Shown piece by piece: positions 28,839 to 38,044 of a DNA stretch of 64,000 bases. The translations under genes and the position numbers were made by a program. The stretch is from Collimonas pratensis. GTDB lineage: Bacteria; Pseudomonadota; Gammaproteobacteria; Burkholderiales; Burkholderiaceae_D. The stretch spans positions 2,852,001 to 2,916,000 of the forward strand of contig NZ_CP013234.1 in NCBI RefSeq assembly GCF_001584185.1, read 5' to 3'. The notes beneath the pieces were generated by a model that saw only the letters and a program-made list of their open reading frames with translations, searched no databases and had not been told where the DNA came from. Numbering within the stretch: the stretch's first letter is position 1; each line of letters starts with the position of its first letter.

Positions 28839-29762
28839 ATGAATACTCTATCCGACCTGGCATTTTTTGCCGCCCTGGTAAAGACCGGCAGCCTTGCCGC
28901 GTTGGCGCGCGAGCTTGGCCTTACCCCGCCGGCGGTCACCAAACGATTGGCCAACCTGGAGCAGCGGCTGGGGGTGCGCCTGCTGAACCGCACCACGCGC
29001 ACCATGAGCGTGACGCACGAGGGCGAGATTTACCTGGCGGATGGCGCCCGCATCCTGGCCGACATCGAAGCGCTGGAGCGTACTATCGGCAGTAGCCGGG
29101 CGTTGCCCAAGGGACTGCTGCGGGTGAATGCCAGTTTCGGCTTCGGCCGCAAGCATATCGGCCCCGCCGTATCGGAATTCAGCAAACGCTTTCCGGAGGT
29201 GGAAGTACAGCTGCTGCTGTCGGAACGGCCTTTGAACCTGGCGGATCAGGCTTTCGATATCGGAATCCGCATCGGCGAACTGCCGGATGCGCGCATCATT
29301 GCGCGCAAGATCGCCGCCAACCGCCGCCTGCTGTGCGCCGCGCCGGCTTATCTGAAACAGCATTCGGCGCCGGCCACGCCGCGCGATCTGCAGACCCATG
29401 CCTGCATCGTGCTGCGGGAAAACGAAGCCGCCTACGGCAGCTGGCATTTAAGCCGCGGCAAGCGCCAGGAGACGGTCAAAGTGCGTGGCGCCCTCAGCAG
29501 CAACGATGGCGAAACCGTGCTGGCGTGGGCGCTGGCCGGCCACGGCATCCTGATGCGTTCCGAATGGGATGTCGCGCCTTACCTGCGTTCCGGACGCTTG
29601 CGCCAGGTATTGGAAGATTGGGCGTTGCCACCATCCGACATCTTTGCGGTCTATCCGGAACGGCTCAACCTGTCGGCCAAGGTCAGCGCCTTCGTCGACT
29701 TCCTGGCGGCGCGCTTCAAGCCCCATCTGTTGCCGCGGAAAGATGGTCAGCCTGGCTGGTAG
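28839..29762 (+). CDS. LysR-type regulator, divergent to the dehalogenase operon
   Basis: 307 residues from MNTLSDLAFFAALVKTGS. Winged HTH in residues 1-60 (GSLAALARELGLTPPAVTKRLANLEQ...), then the effector-binding domain with 'GLLRVNASFGFGRKHIGPAVSEF'. The HTH is of the CrgA/DmlR-type LysR branch. Probably controls the divergent dehalogenase-leuCD operon. The in-frame ATG at 28803 is less likely because the standard LysR N-terminus begins here. The 3' end overlaps the converging pirin gene by 47 bp. Confidence 0.9.
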   Translation: MNTLSDLAFFAALVKTGSLAALARELGLTPPAVTKRLANLEQRLGVRLLNRTTRTMSVTHEGEIYLADGARILADIEALERTIGSSRALPKGLLRVNASFGFGRKHIGPAVSEFSKRFPEVEVQLLLSERPLNLADQAFDIGIRIGELPDARIIARKIAANRRLLCAAPAYLKQHSAPATPRDLQTHACIVLRENEAAYGSWHLSRGKRQETVKVRGALSSNDGETVLAWALAGHGILMRSEWDVAPYLRSGRLRQVLEDWALPPSDIFAVYPERLNLSAKVSAFVDFLAARFKPHLLPRKDGQPGW

Positions 29763-30612
29763 GCAGCTCCAGCCGGCCGAACTCACCGCGCCGGTAAGCC
29801 AGCAGCCGTTCGTTCATCTGCTCCAGGGTATTCATCACCAGCGGTCCGTGCTTGACCATCGGCTCTCTGAGCGCAGGGCCGGACAGGATCACGAAGTGGG
29901 CGGAGTCTGCCGCGGTCAGCCTGACGGCGCTCGCTTCGCTGGTCCCCAGCGCCTGGCCCGCCCCCAACTGCTGGCTGCAGGCAAAAGCGTCCATGCTTAC
30001 GCCCAGCGTGCCCTGCACCGCGTAAATCATGGCGTTCCAGCCGGCCGGGACGGCATGTTCAAAGGTGCCGCCCGCTTCCAGAAAACCATCCAGCAGCGTG
30101 AACGGCTGTGGCAACTGCGCCGGCGAGCGCAAGCCCTGCGATTCGCCGGCTGCCACCCTCACCCGCACGCCCGGCGCCTGGTGCACCGGCATGTCGGCGG
30201 CGTCCACATGCACTGCATACGGCGTCATCATCTTTTGCGCCGCCGGCAAGTTCACGAAAATCTGCAAGGCATGCACATGCGGATTCTCGCCTTCCGGCTG
30301 CTCTGTATGCACCGCGCCGCGCCCGGCCACGAACCAGTGCAGGTCGCCTGCTTGGATCGGCCCCTGGTTGCCGAGCGAATCGTAGTTGTGGTGCGGACTG
30401 GCGGAGTCTTCAAACACATAGGTCACGGCCGAGATGCCGGCATGCGGATGCGGCTCGAAGGTAGGCGCCGTCATGTGGAAGTGATCCAGCATGACGACCA
30501 GATCGATCATTCCCTGAAAATCGTTCTCCGCAAAGTGCATGGCGTTGAAACCCTGGCCGATGCGCATCTCATGGCCGGCGACCACCGGCGAGACGGATAT
30601 TCTCTTGTTCAT
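29716..30612 (-). CDS. pirin family protein
   Basis: 298 residues, a bicupin. The metal site of the N-terminal cupin shows 'FEPHPHAGISAVTYVFED' and 'GDLHWFVAGRGAVHTEQP' with 'HVHALQIFVNLPA'; the C-terminal cupin holds 'HAVPAGWNAMIYAVQGTL' and 'REPMVKHGPLVMNT'. Bacterial pirins can have quercetinase activity or act as redox-sensitive partners. Upstream, 35 bp away, is a 59-codon gene probably in the same operon. Confidence 0.92.
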   Translation of the reverse strand: MNKRISVSPVVAGHEMRIGQGFNAMHFAENDFQGMIDLVVMLDHFHMTAPTFEPHPHAGISAVTYVFEDSASPHHNYDSLGNQGPIQAGDLHWFVAGRGAVHTEQPEGENPHVHALQIFVNLPAAQKMMTPYAVHVDAADMPVHQAPGVRVRVAAGESQGLRSPAQLPQPFTLLDGFLEAGGTFEHAVPAGWNAMIYAVQGTLGVSMDAFACSQQLGAGQALGTSEASAVRLTAADSAHFVILSGPALREPMVKHGPLVMNTLEQMNERLLAYRRGEFGRLELPTSQADHLSAATDGA

Positions 30613-30647
30613 GTGTATTCTCCTGCTTCTGATGAAGGACGGCTGCC

Positions 30648-30827
30648 TTATTGCTTGCTGAACGCGCTGTGCAGCCGCCAGACCAGGTTCGCGAACGGCA
30701 TGTCCAGCGCTGCGTAGACATCCTGCGCCTTCGGATCGGTGTTATCGCCCAGCATTTCCACCGCCGCCGCCGCATAGTCGGTCACCGGCACGCCAGCCCC
30801 GGCCCGGATAAATTTGCTGTTTTTCAT
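30648..30827 (-). CDS. 59-residue small protein, unknown
   Basis: An open frame starting MKNSKFIRAGAGVPVTDYAA and ending 'WRLHSAFSKQ', preceded by a strong AGGAGA Shine-Dalgarno. Overall it is a soluble, partly helical polypeptide (AAAAVEMLGDN...AQDVYAALDM). It stands just upstream of the pirin gene on the same strand and opposite a LysR gene. No family is recognised. The good ribosome-binding site, the clean start and the GC-rich third positions support it as real. Confidence 0.7.
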   Translation of the reverse strand: MKNSKFIRAGAGVPVTDYAAAAVEMLGDNTDPKAQDVYAALDMPFANLVWRLHSAFSKQ

Positions 30828-30937
30828 GTGATTCTCCTGTGGATGGAAACGGTTTTTGTGAGCGGCGGTTTACTTTCTTCGCCTGCCATGAATGATGCAC
30901 TTGCAACGATGATTGAAAAAGATGCAAAATAACAACC

Positions 30938-30961
30938 TATCGTTTCACTGACGGAACGATA
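30938..30961. promoter_or_regulatory. candidate LysR operator, TATCGTT-N10-AACGATA
   Basis: Perfect 7-bp arms (30938-30944 and 30955-30961) 22 bp upstream of the LysR gene and 110 bp from the divergent small-protein/pirin operon. The placement fits autorepression and control of the divergent operon. Confidence 0.55.
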
Positions 30962-30983
30962 AAACGGCAAGGCGCTCATCACC

Positions 30984-31904
30984 ATGAATCCTCTGGCAAT
31001 CGACCTGAATGACCTTTATCTGTTTGCCCAAGTAGTGGAGCGGCGCGGCTTCACCGCCGCCGGCGATGCGCTGGGCATCCCTAAATCGCGCATTTCGCGC
31101 CGCATCACACAGCTGGAAGCGCGCCTCGGTGCGCGCCTGCTGCAGCGCACTTCACGCCGCATGAGCTTGACCGAGGCCGGCCAGGAGCTGTACCGCCATT
31201 GCGCCGCCATGATCGCCGAGGCCCAGGCCGGCGAAGATGCGGTGCGCAAGCGCCTGGGAGAACCGGTCGGCACGGTGCGCGTCAGCCTGCCGATGGCGGT
31301 CGCGGACATTGCCTTGCCGCGCCTGCTGCCGCGCTTCATGCAGCAATTCCCCAAGGTGCGATTGATGGTCCAGGCCAGCAACCGCCAGATCGACCTGATT
31401 GAAGAAAACATCGATGTGGTGGTGCGCGGCATCGGCGCCCAGCTGGAATCGTCGAGCCTGGTGCAGAGCAGCCTGTGCTCGGTGCACTGGACGCTGGCGG
31501 CCAGCCCGCAATACCTGGCGCAGCATGGCCCGATCGACGGCCTGGCGGCGCTGGCCGACGCCGACGCCTTGTACTATGCGCCGTTGAGCGACACTGAAGC
31601 CAGCTGGCGCTTGCTGGGACCGGACGAGGCCAGGCACCAGGCGCCGATCGGCAAGCTCAGGCTGCAAAGCGACAATTTGTCCGTACTGAAGCAAGCCGCG
31701 CTGGCCGGCATGGGTGTCGCGACCCTGCCGCGCTATGCCTGCGCCGCTGAACTGGCCGCCGGCAGCTTGCTGCCGGTGCTGCCGGACTGGCGTCCCAGGG
31801 CCGGGCATCTGGTGGTGCTGTTCCCGTCGCGCCGCGGCCTGGCGCCGGCGGTCAGGGCCTTTGTCGATTTCCTGAAGGACGAATTGCCGGCCGCGCTGGC
31901 TTAG
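30984..31904 (+). CDS. LysR-type regulator, divergent to the pirin operon
   Basis: 306 residues. HTH in 'GFTAAGDALGIPKSRISRRITQLEARLGARLLQRTSRR', then the effector domain 'VGTVRVSLPMAVADIALPRLLPRFM'. The AaeR/DmlR-like N-terminus with 'DLNDLYLFAQVVERRGF' is typical of regulators encoded next to pirin or quinone-reductase genes in Proteobacteria. Its presumed targets are itself and the small protein-pirin operon. Confidence 0.9.
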   Translation: MNPLAIDLNDLYLFAQVVERRGFTAAGDALGIPKSRISRRITQLEARLGARLLQRTSRRMSLTEAGQELYRHCAAMIAEAQAGEDAVRKRLGEPVGTVRVSLPMAVADIALPRLLPRFMQQFPKVRLMVQASNRQIDLIEENIDVVVRGIGAQLESSSLVQSSLCSVHWTLAASPQYLAQHGPIDGLAALADADALYYAPLSDTEASWRLLGPDEARHQAPIGKLRLQSDNLSVLKQAALAGMGVATLPRYACAAELAAGSLLPVLPDWRPRAGHLVVLFPSRRGLAPAVRAFVDFLKDELPAALA

Positions 31905-31999
31905 CCATCCACGGTCATCGATGGCCGGCCAGCACATAAACATCGCCTGACCGATAATAGCCGCTGTTGTCTCTGCCAGCCCCAACCCGAGGTACCTGC

Positions 32000-32539
32000 A
32001 TGCGTACACCATCCAACTCCATCCTGGCCTACATCCAGGCCAAGGACGGCAACCGGCCGCACCTGATGGCGCGCGCCTTCGCCGAAGACGCCACCCTCGC
32101 CATGGCCGTCAAGACCGGCGCCATCACGTTTCCGCCGGCGACGGCAGGACGCAACAATATCGCGGACGTCCTGGTGCGCCGCTTCGGCCAGATGTACGAG
32201 AATATCTATACTTTTTGCCTGGCGGTGCCGCCGAAGAACCAGGAAACCACATTTTCCTGCGACTGGCTGGTCGCCATGACGGAAAAGGAAAGCCGCGCCG
32301 TGCGCGTCGGCTGCGGCCGCTACGACTGGTTCTTTGCTGAAGAATCCCATCTGGTGCAAGGCTTGTCGATCACCATAGAAGCCATGCAAACGCTGCCGCC
32401 AGACGTGCTCGACGATGTCATGGCGTGGGTCTCCGTCCTGCCCTATCCCTGGTGCTCGGCTGACGCCGTGATTAGCGGCGCGCCTGCCATTGATGGCTTG
32501 CAGGAGGTGCTTGCCTATATTGGAGCCAAAGGCCGCTAA
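32000..32539 (+). CDS. NTF2/SnoaL-like protein, unknown function
   Basis: 179 residues starting MRTPSNSILAYIQAKDGN, with GAGG before the ATG. The pattern of an N-terminal helix ('ILAYIQAKDGNRPHLMARAFAEDATLAM'), a middle 'GRNNIADVLVRRFGQMYENI' helix and long strands 'FSCDWLVAMTEKES' is that of the NTF2-like fold. Its C-terminal 50 residues (from 'QTLPPDVLDDVMAWVSVLPYPW') form an extra segment. Converges by 4 bp with the outer-membrane factor gene. Confidence 0.7.
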   Translation: MRTPSNSILAYIQAKDGNRPHLMARAFAEDATLAMAVKTGAITFPPATAGRNNIADVLVRRFGQMYENIYTFCLAVPPKNQETTFSCDWLVAMTEKESRAVRVGCGRYDWFFAEESHLVQGLSITIEAMQTLPPDVLDDVMAWVSVLPYPWCSADAVISGAPAIDGLQEVLAYIGAKGR

Positions 32540-34044
32540 TGCGGATCCGGCGCCGCGCCGGCTTCATTCCACCAGCCTCCGCCCAGGGCCTGCAATAGCG
32601 CCGCGGTATCGCTATAGCGCGCTGCCTGCGCCACCGTGCGGTCAAGTTCGTTCTGCAGACTTTGGCGTTGGGCGTCCAGCAAACTCAGATGACTGACGCC
32701 GCCGGCCTGATACAGTTTCAGCGTGATCGCCAGGCTGTCGCGGGAATTCTCGGCGGCCTGGGTCCTCGCCTGCAGCGCCAGCGCATCATGCTCCAGCGCG
32801 CGCAAGCTGTCCGCCACCTGCTGCAAAGCCTGCAGCACCGTTTGCTGATAGCCAGCCGCGGCCGCATCATAGGCGGCAACCGCGGAACGTTTCTTGGCGC
32901 GCAGTTCGCCGCCATGGAACAAAGGCTGCATCAATTTCAGGCCAACACTCCAGACATTCAGGCTATTGGCGATATCGGCGATATGCGTCTGTTCTGCGCC
33001 GGCGCTACCCGACAAAGTCAGTTGCGGATAAAGCCCGGCCGTGGCTACCCCGACCTGGGCGCTGGCCTGATGCAGCGTGGCTTCCGCGGCGCGGATGTCC
33101 GGCCGCTGACGCGCCAGCGCCGCAGGCAGGCTGAGCGGCAGCCGCTGCGGCAACGTCAGCGCATCCAGGTCTATCGGCGCCAGCGCCGCCGCGCCAGGCG
33201 CCTGCCCTAGGTAGACAGCCAGTTGATGAGTAAGCTGCGCCATTTGCTGCTGCAGTCCCGGCAGGCCGGCTTCGCTCTGCGCCACCAGGGCGCGCTGGTT
33301 CTTCAGATCGCGCTCGGCGATGCCGCCGGCGGCCAGCCGCTGCTGCATGATGGCGAGCTGCTGGCGCTGCAGCTGCAGCATCTGCAAGGTGCTGGCGATC
33401 TGGGCCTGCAGCGCGGCTTGCCTGATGGCCGCCGTGACGACATTGCCCGCCAATGCCAGGCGCGCCGCCCGCAATTCCTCGGCCTGATTCTGCGCCTGTG
33501 CCTGCAAGCCTTCCAGCATGCGGCTGTTGGCGCCGAAGGCATCGATGGTGTAGGAGACGTTGAGCGAGGCGTTGTACAGGTTGAACGGTCCGGCCTGCGG
33601 CACATTCGGAATCCCTAGTGCAGTGGTGTCGATCTGCTGGCGCGCGCCGCCCAGCTGAAGATCGGCGCGCGGATAGCGGGCGGCGCCGGTTTCCGCCTGC
33701 AGCGTTGCGCTGGCCTGGCGCAGGGTTGCTTTTGCCTGCGCAATCTGCGGACTATTGGCCAATGCCGTACGCACCAGCGTGTCCAGCTGCGCGGAATGAA
33801 ACAGCTGCCACCATTGCGCTGGAATATCCATGCCGGCGTCAAACTGCTGGGCCACACCACCTGTTCCGCCGCTCTCCGCCGTGATCTGCGGCTGCACGCC
33901 GGCCGTGTACTGCGCCACGACCGGCGCCGCCGGCGCCTGGAAATCCGGTCCGACCGCGCAGGCGCCGAGCGCAGCGCTTATGGCCAGGTACAAGGCCGGT
34001 CTTGCTGCACGCTGCATGCGGATTCTCATGGCTGCTGGCTTCAT
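32536..34044 (-). CDS. NodT/OprM-type outer-membrane efflux lipoprotein
   Basis: 502 residues from the ATG at 34044, preceded by GAGGGAG. Lipoprotein signal with lipobox 'LGAC' (ALYLAISAALGACAVGPDF). Two OEP repeats form the TolC-like channel; typical segments are 'WWQLFHSAQLDTLVRTAL', 'YPRADLQLGGARQQ' and 'RPDIRAAEATLHQASAQVGVATAGLYPQLTLSGSAG'. It is the outer-membrane exit for the ABC exporter encoded by the next three genes, completing a tripartite pump. Confidence 0.93.
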   Translation of the reverse strand: MKPAAMRIRMQRAARPALYLAISAALGACAVGPDFQAPAAPVVAQYTAGVQPQITAESGGTGGVAQQFDAGMDIPAQWWQLFHSAQLDTLVRTALANSPQIAQAKATLRQASATLQAETGAARYPRADLQLGGARQQIDTTALGIPNVPQAGPFNLYNASLNVSYTIDAFGANSRMLEGLQAQAQNQAEELRAARLALAGNVVTAAIRQAALQAQIASTLQMLQLQRQQLAIMQQRLAAGGIAERDLKNQRALVAQSEAGLPGLQQQMAQLTHQLAVYLGQAPGAAALAPIDLDALTLPQRLPLSLPAALARQRPDIRAAEATLHQASAQVGVATAGLYPQLTLSGSAGAEQTHIADIANSLNVWSVGLKLMQPLFHGGELRAKKRSAVAAYDAAAAGYQQTVLQALQQVADSLRALEHDALALQARTQAAENSRDSLAITLKLYQAGGVSHLSLLDAQRQSLQNELDRTVAQAARYSDTAALLQALGGGWWNEAGAAPDPH

Positions 34045-34054
34045 GACGACTCCC

Positions 34055-35206
34055 TCAATCCAGTGTGCGGCGATAGAAACGCAGCGCAATGCCCATCACG
34101 ATCACCGTGAACAGCATCAGCGGCCACACGCTCGGCCACAGGTCGACCCAGCCGTTGCCCTTCAACAGGATGCCGCGTATCAGGCGGTTGAAATAGGTCA
34201 GCGGCAGCAGGTTGCCGATGTACTGCGCCCACTTCGGCATGCCCTGGAACGGGAACATGAAGCCCGATAGCAGGATGTTAGGCAAGAAATAGAACATCGT
34301 CAGCTGCATCGCCTGCAGCTGGTTTTGCGCGATCGACGACAAGGTGATGCCGACCGTCAGGCTGGCCGCGATGAACAACAGCGCCGCCAGATAGATCGCC
34401 AGCACACTGCCGGCAAACGGTACATGGAACATGAAGCGCGCGCCGAGCAGGATGATGGTGGCCTGGATCAGGCCGATCGCGATATACGGCATGATCTTGC
34501 CGGTCATGACCTCGATCGGCGAGACCGGCGTCGCCAGCAGGTTTTCCATGGTGCCGCGCTCACGCTCACGGGTCATGGAAAGGCCGGTCATCATCACCAT
34601 GGTCATCGACAGGATCACGCCCATCAAGCCGGGCACGACGTTGTATTGGGTTACGCCTTCCGGGTTGTAGAGGCGCTGCACCTGCACCTGGAAGGCCGGA
34701 GCGCCGCCGCTGAACTTCGCCAGCGCCCCTTGCAAATCCTTGTCGGCGACCGATTGCACCAGTTGCGGCAAGGCCGCCAGGGCCATGCCGGTGGCGGTCG
34801 GATCGGTGGCGTCGGCCTCGACCAGCAAAGCCGGCCGCTGGCCGCGCAGCAAATCGCGCGTGAAGCTGGCCGGGATATTCAGCACGAACAGCACTTTACC
34901 CTGCGCCAGCGCGCTACGGGCTGCCGCTTCGTTGGGCAGCTCGGCGACGATATCGAAATAGTCAGATGCCTTCATCGCAGCGATGAAAGTGCGCGTGAAC
35001 TCGCTGTGATCGGCGGCGATGACGGCAGTCGGCATGTGTTTGGGATCGCTGTTGATGGCAAAGCCGAACAGCACCATCTGCATCACCGGGATCACGGTGA
35101 TCATGCGCACCGTGACGCGGTCGCGCATCAGCTGCAGGAATTCCTTGAGGACGATGCTCCACCAGCGGTTGAATGAAAACCCCGAAAAACCCGAGAAACC
35201 GTTCAT
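34055..35206 (-). CDS. ABC exporter permease (YbhS/YbhR-like, ABC-2)
   Basis: 383 residues from ATG 35206, whose start overlaps the ATPase stop by 4 bp. ABC-2 topology: one N-terminal helix ('ITVIPVMQMVLFGFAINSDP'), a long periplasmic domain, then five C-terminal helices with 'RERERGTMENLLATPVSPIEVMTGKI' between them, as in YbhS and YbhR. E. coli has two such permeases; here only one is present, so the complex would use a homodimer. Probable multidrug or toxic-compound export. Confidence 0.92.
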   Translation of the reverse strand: MNGFSGFSGFSFNRWWSIVLKEFLQLMRDRVTVRMITVIPVMQMVLFGFAINSDPKHMPTAVIAADHSEFTRTFIAAMKASDYFDIVAELPNEAAARSALAQGKVLFVLNIPASFTRDLLRGQRPALLVEADATDPTATGMALAALPQLVQSVADKDLQGALAKFSGGAPAFQVQVQRLYNPEGVTQYNVVPGLMGVILSMTMVMMTGLSMTRERERGTMENLLATPVSPIEVMTGKIMPYIAIGLIQATIILLGARFMFHVPFAGSVLAIYLAALLFIAASLTVGITLSSIAQNQLQAMQLTMFYFLPNILLSGFMFPFQGMPKWAQYIGNLLPLTYFNRLIRGILLKGNGWVDLWPSVWPLMLFTVIVMGIALRFYRRTLD

Positions 35207-36192
35207 GACAGCTCCCCGAAATTGTCGGTAGAGCGGTTCATCATGTAGATGAAGACGTCTTCCAGGCTGGTGTCGATCAGTTCCATGCGCAAGCCCTGGC
35301 CGGCGGTGATGCGGCGCAGGGTCTGCTCCAGCAAGGCGGCGTCCTTGCCGCATACGTGCAGCGAGGTGCCGAACACCACCAGCTGGTCGACTCCCGGCTG
35401 TTCGTGCAATTGCTGGGACAGGCCGACCAGCTTGTTGTCGCGGATGTCGCTGTCGCGGCTGTTATAGATCGCCCAGGTGCTCAAGCCCTGGCCGGCGACC
35501 ACTTCGGCGGCGGTGCCTTGCACCAGCAGCTTGCCGTAGGCCAGGTAAGCCAGCTTGTGGCAGCGTTCGGCCTCGTCCATGTAATGGGTGCTGACCAGCA
35601 CGCTGATGCCTTCGGCCGCCAGCCGGTGCAGCTCTTCCCAGAAATCGCGGCGCGCGGCCGGATCGACGCCGGCGGTCGGTTCGTCCAGCAACAGCAGTTC
35701 CGGCTGGTGCAGCATGCTGGCCGCCAGCGCCAGCCGCTGCTTCCAGCCGCCCGAGAGCGAGCCGGCGAGCTGCTTGGCGCGGCTGCTCAGGCCAAGCTTT
35801 TCCAGGCTCTGGTCGACTACTTCCTTGCGCCGCTGCATGCCGTAGATGCGCGCCACGAAATCCAGATTTTCGCGGATGCTGAGATCATCCCAGTAAGAGA
35901 ATTTCTGCGTCATGTAGCCGACCCGGCGCTTGATCTGGTCGCTCTGCTTGATGATATCGAAGCCCATGCAAGTGCCATGGCCGGAATCCGGCGTCAGCAA
36001 GCCGCACATCATGCGGATCGAGGTCGTCTTGCCGCTGCCGTTTGGGCCCAGGAAGCCGAAGATCTCGCCGCGCCGGACCTGCAGCGACAGATCCTTCACC
36101 ACATGCTTGCTGCCGAAATGCTTGTTGATGCGGTCGACATCGACCACCAGGTCGCCATCGGTCTTCTCGGCATCGCTGGCGACGGTGGTCAT
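35203..36192 (-). CDS. ABC exporter ATP-binding subunit (YbhF-like, half size)
   Basis: 329 residues, one nucleotide-binding domain: Walker A 'LGPNGSGKTTS', Q-loop 'MTQKFSYWDDLSIREN', signature 'LSGGWKQRLALA', Walker B 'LLLLDEPTAGVDP', H-loop 'VSTHYMDEAERC'. The C-terminal 90 residues carry the regulatory extension ('LIDTSLEDVFIYMM') common to this branch. E. coli YbhF is a fused double NBD; here it is single. Overlaps the membrane-fusion gene by 4 bp. Confidence 0.94.
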   Translation of the reverse strand: MTTVASDAEKTDGDLVVDVDRINKHFGSKHVVKDLSLQVRRGEIFGFLGPNGSGKTTSIRMMCGLLTPDSGHGTCMGFDIIKQSDQIKRRVGYMTQKFSYWDDLSIRENLDFVARIYGMQRRKEVVDQSLEKLGLSSRAKQLAGSLSGGWKQRLALAASMLHQPELLLLDEPTAGVDPAARRDFWEELHRLAAEGISVLVSTHYMDEAERCHKLAYLAYGKLLVQGTAAEVVAGQGLSTWAIYNSRDSDIRDNKLVGLSQQLHEQPGVDQLVVFGTSLHVCGKDAALLEQTLRRITAGQGLRMELIDTSLEDVFIYMMNRSTDNFGELS

Positions 36193-37178
36193 GGCAGTTT
36201 CACTTCCACCGGTTGCCCCGGATGCAGCTTGAGCGCATCGGCCGGCGCCGGCCGCGCTTCGATCATGTACACCAGCTTGGCGCGCGACTGGTTGCTGTAG
36301 ATGATGGGCGGGTTGTACTCGGACTCGGTGGAAATATAGGAGATGTGCACAGCCACGTTAGCCGGGCAGCCGTCGCAGCTAAGCGTCAGCGCCTGGTTGA
36401 GCTTGAAGCGCCCCAAGGTGGTTTCCGGCACGAAGAAACGGATCTTGACGTTTTCCGGCGGCAGCATGCGCAGCACCGGATTGCCGGCCGCCACCCATTC
36501 ACCTTCCCGGTACATGGTGTCGAACACCAGGCCGGCGCGGGTTGCTGTCACCGTTTTCTGGCCGAGCTTCCAGTCAGCCTGTTCCAGCACCGCCTGGGCG
36601 GCGGCGACCTGGGCCTGTTGCGCCCGCACCTGGGCTTCGCGGCTAGGCAGGCGATCTACCGTCAGCTGGCTTTGCCACTGCCGCACCTGGGCGTTCGCCG
36701 TCTCGGCCGCTGCACGCGAGTCGTCCAGCTGCTGGCGTGCGATGCCGCCGGCCTGGAATTGTAGTTCGTCGCGGCGCAACTGCAAATTGGCTTTGGCGGC
36801 CGCCGCCTGGGCTTGCGTCAGCTGTGCCCGCGTCACTTCCTGTTCCTGCGGCCGCTTGCCGCTCTGGATGTCGGCCAGCTGCGCTTCGGCGGCTTTCAGC
36901 TGGCGCTGCGCCTGATCGCGGGCGGCGCTTTCATCGCCTGCTTCCAGCGCGAACAGCGGCGCCCCCAGGGCGGCCTGCTGGCCGCGCTGCACCGACAGCC
37001 GGTCCAGGCGGCCGCCCTGCGAGGCCGCGACATACACGTATTCGCCTTCGACATAGCCCTGCCAATCGTTGTCGTTGGCGGGGGTGCAGGCTGCCAGCGT
37101 CAGGTAGCTGAGAACCGCCCCAGCCATGGCGGCAGGACGGACCAGCTGCTTGCAATAATCGGCCAGGCTGTATTGCAT
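36189..37178 (-). CDS. HlyD-family periplasmic adaptor (YbhG-like)
   Basis: 329 residues. An N-terminal membrane anchor/lipobox-like stretch ('MAGAVLSYLTLAACTPAN'), a lipoyl-like half motif 'VEGEYVYVAASQGGRLDRLSV', a long coiled-coil hairpin rich in Ala/Gln (about residues 85-195), then the second lipoyl half and a beta-barrel domain ending 'LHPGQPVEVKLP'. Connects the inner-membrane ABC transporter to the NodT channel. Thirteen bp downstream of the TetR gene, same operon. Confidence 0.93.
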   Translation of the reverse strand: MQYSLADYCKQLVRPAAMAGAVLSYLTLAACTPANDNDWQGYVEGEYVYVAASQGGRLDRLSVQRGQQAALGAPLFALEAGDESAARDQAQRQLKAAEAQLADIQSGKRPQEQEVTRAQLTQAQAAAAKANLQLRRDELQFQAGGIARQQLDDSRAAAETANAQVRQWQSQLTVDRLPSREAQVRAQQAQVAAAQAVLEQADWKLGQKTVTATRAGLVFDTMYREGEWVAAGNPVLRMLPPENVKIRFFVPETTLGRFKLNQALTLSCDGCPANVAVHISYISTESEYNPPIIYSNQSRAKLVYMIEARPAPADALKLHPGQPVEVKLP

Positions 37179-37190
37179 GGAAATCCCCGG

Positions 37191-37865
37191 TTAGTCGTCA
37201 GAGAGAGTCGCGCCAGGCATGGCTAGCCCGTGCAACAGCAGCGCCTTGATATGGCGCGCCAGCAGCGCCTTGTCCATCAGCGCCAGCTTGTGTGCGATCG
37301 GCAGCGACGGCCGGTCCTTCAAGGTACGCGCCATCGCCAGCGGCAGCATGGTCAGGCCGATGACAGAAACGAAAATCAGATCCGGCTGCAGCTGCGGATT
37401 GAGCTGGCCCGCCTGCTGGCTGCGCGCGATGTTGTCGGCAAACAGCATCAGCTTGGCCAGCGGCACCCGCCGCACCATGCGTTCGCGCAGCTGGCCGCCG
37501 TCGCTCAGGACTTCGCGCACCCACAAGGCCGGCATCCAGGGCATTTTTTCGGTCGTGCTGATCATCCTGTCGACAATCCCCATGATCATCTGCTCCGGCG
37601 GCTGATCGCCGTTGATCGGCTCCCAGATGCTGCGGATGAACAGGCTGACGCGTTCGTCGACCACGGCTTCGATCAGCTGATCGCGGTTCTTGAAGTAGTA
37701 ATGCACCATGGCCGCAGTGACGCCAGCCTGGCGCGCGACCGCGGCTACTGTGGTCGCCGCGATGCCCTGCGAGGAAAACAGCAAGGTGGCGGTATCAAGC
37801 AGCTTTTCGCGGCTGTCCTGGTCGGATGCCAGCGGTCGGCCGCGAACTGGCGCGGGGGTGGTCAT
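37191..37865 (-). CDS. TetR/AcrR regulator of the exporter operon (CecR-like)
   Basis: 224 residues. HTH in 'LLFSSQGIAATTVAAVARQAGVTAAMVHYYFKNRD', then a ligand-binding domain with 'MIMGIVDRMISTTEKMPWMPALWVREVLSDGG'. E. coli has the same gene order (cecR-ybhG-ybhF-ybhS-ybhR), so it probably represses its own operon. First gene of the operon; its promoter region carries an ATTAAT inverted repeat. Confidence 0.93.
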   Translation of the reverse strand: MTTPAPVRGRPLASDQDSREKLLDTATLLFSSQGIAATTVAAVARQAGVTAAMVHYYFKNRDQLIEAVVDERVSLFIRSIWEPINGDQPPEQMIMGIVDRMISTTEKMPWMPALWVREVLSDGGQLRERMVRRVPLAKLMLFADNIARSQQAGQLNPQLQPDLIFVSVIGLTMLPLAMARTLKDRPSLPIAHKLALMDKALLARHIKALLLHGLAMPGATLSDD

Positions 37866-37874
37866 GCTTCAAAG

Positions 37875-37892
37875 ATTAATCAACGCATTAAT
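37875..37892. promoter_or_regulatory. candidate TetR operator, ATTAAT-N6-ATTAAT
   Basis: Two ATTAAT hexamers (37875-37880 and 37887-37892), each self-complementary, start 10 bp upstream of the TetR gene and end in ATTAATTAATT. This is the usual place for a TetR-family operator and the only symmetrical site in the gap. Confidence 0.6.
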
Positions 37893-38044
37893 TAATTTCA
37901 AGGTCGCAGATGTAACGGCAAGACCTCATAAGGTTAAATATAACTTTAATAAAATCATTCAATATTATGATTTAAAAGGATATTTAAATAAAAAAGCTGC
38001 ACCGGGCAACGGCGCGGCCAGCTTCCGCTTAAAACCTGTGGTTG

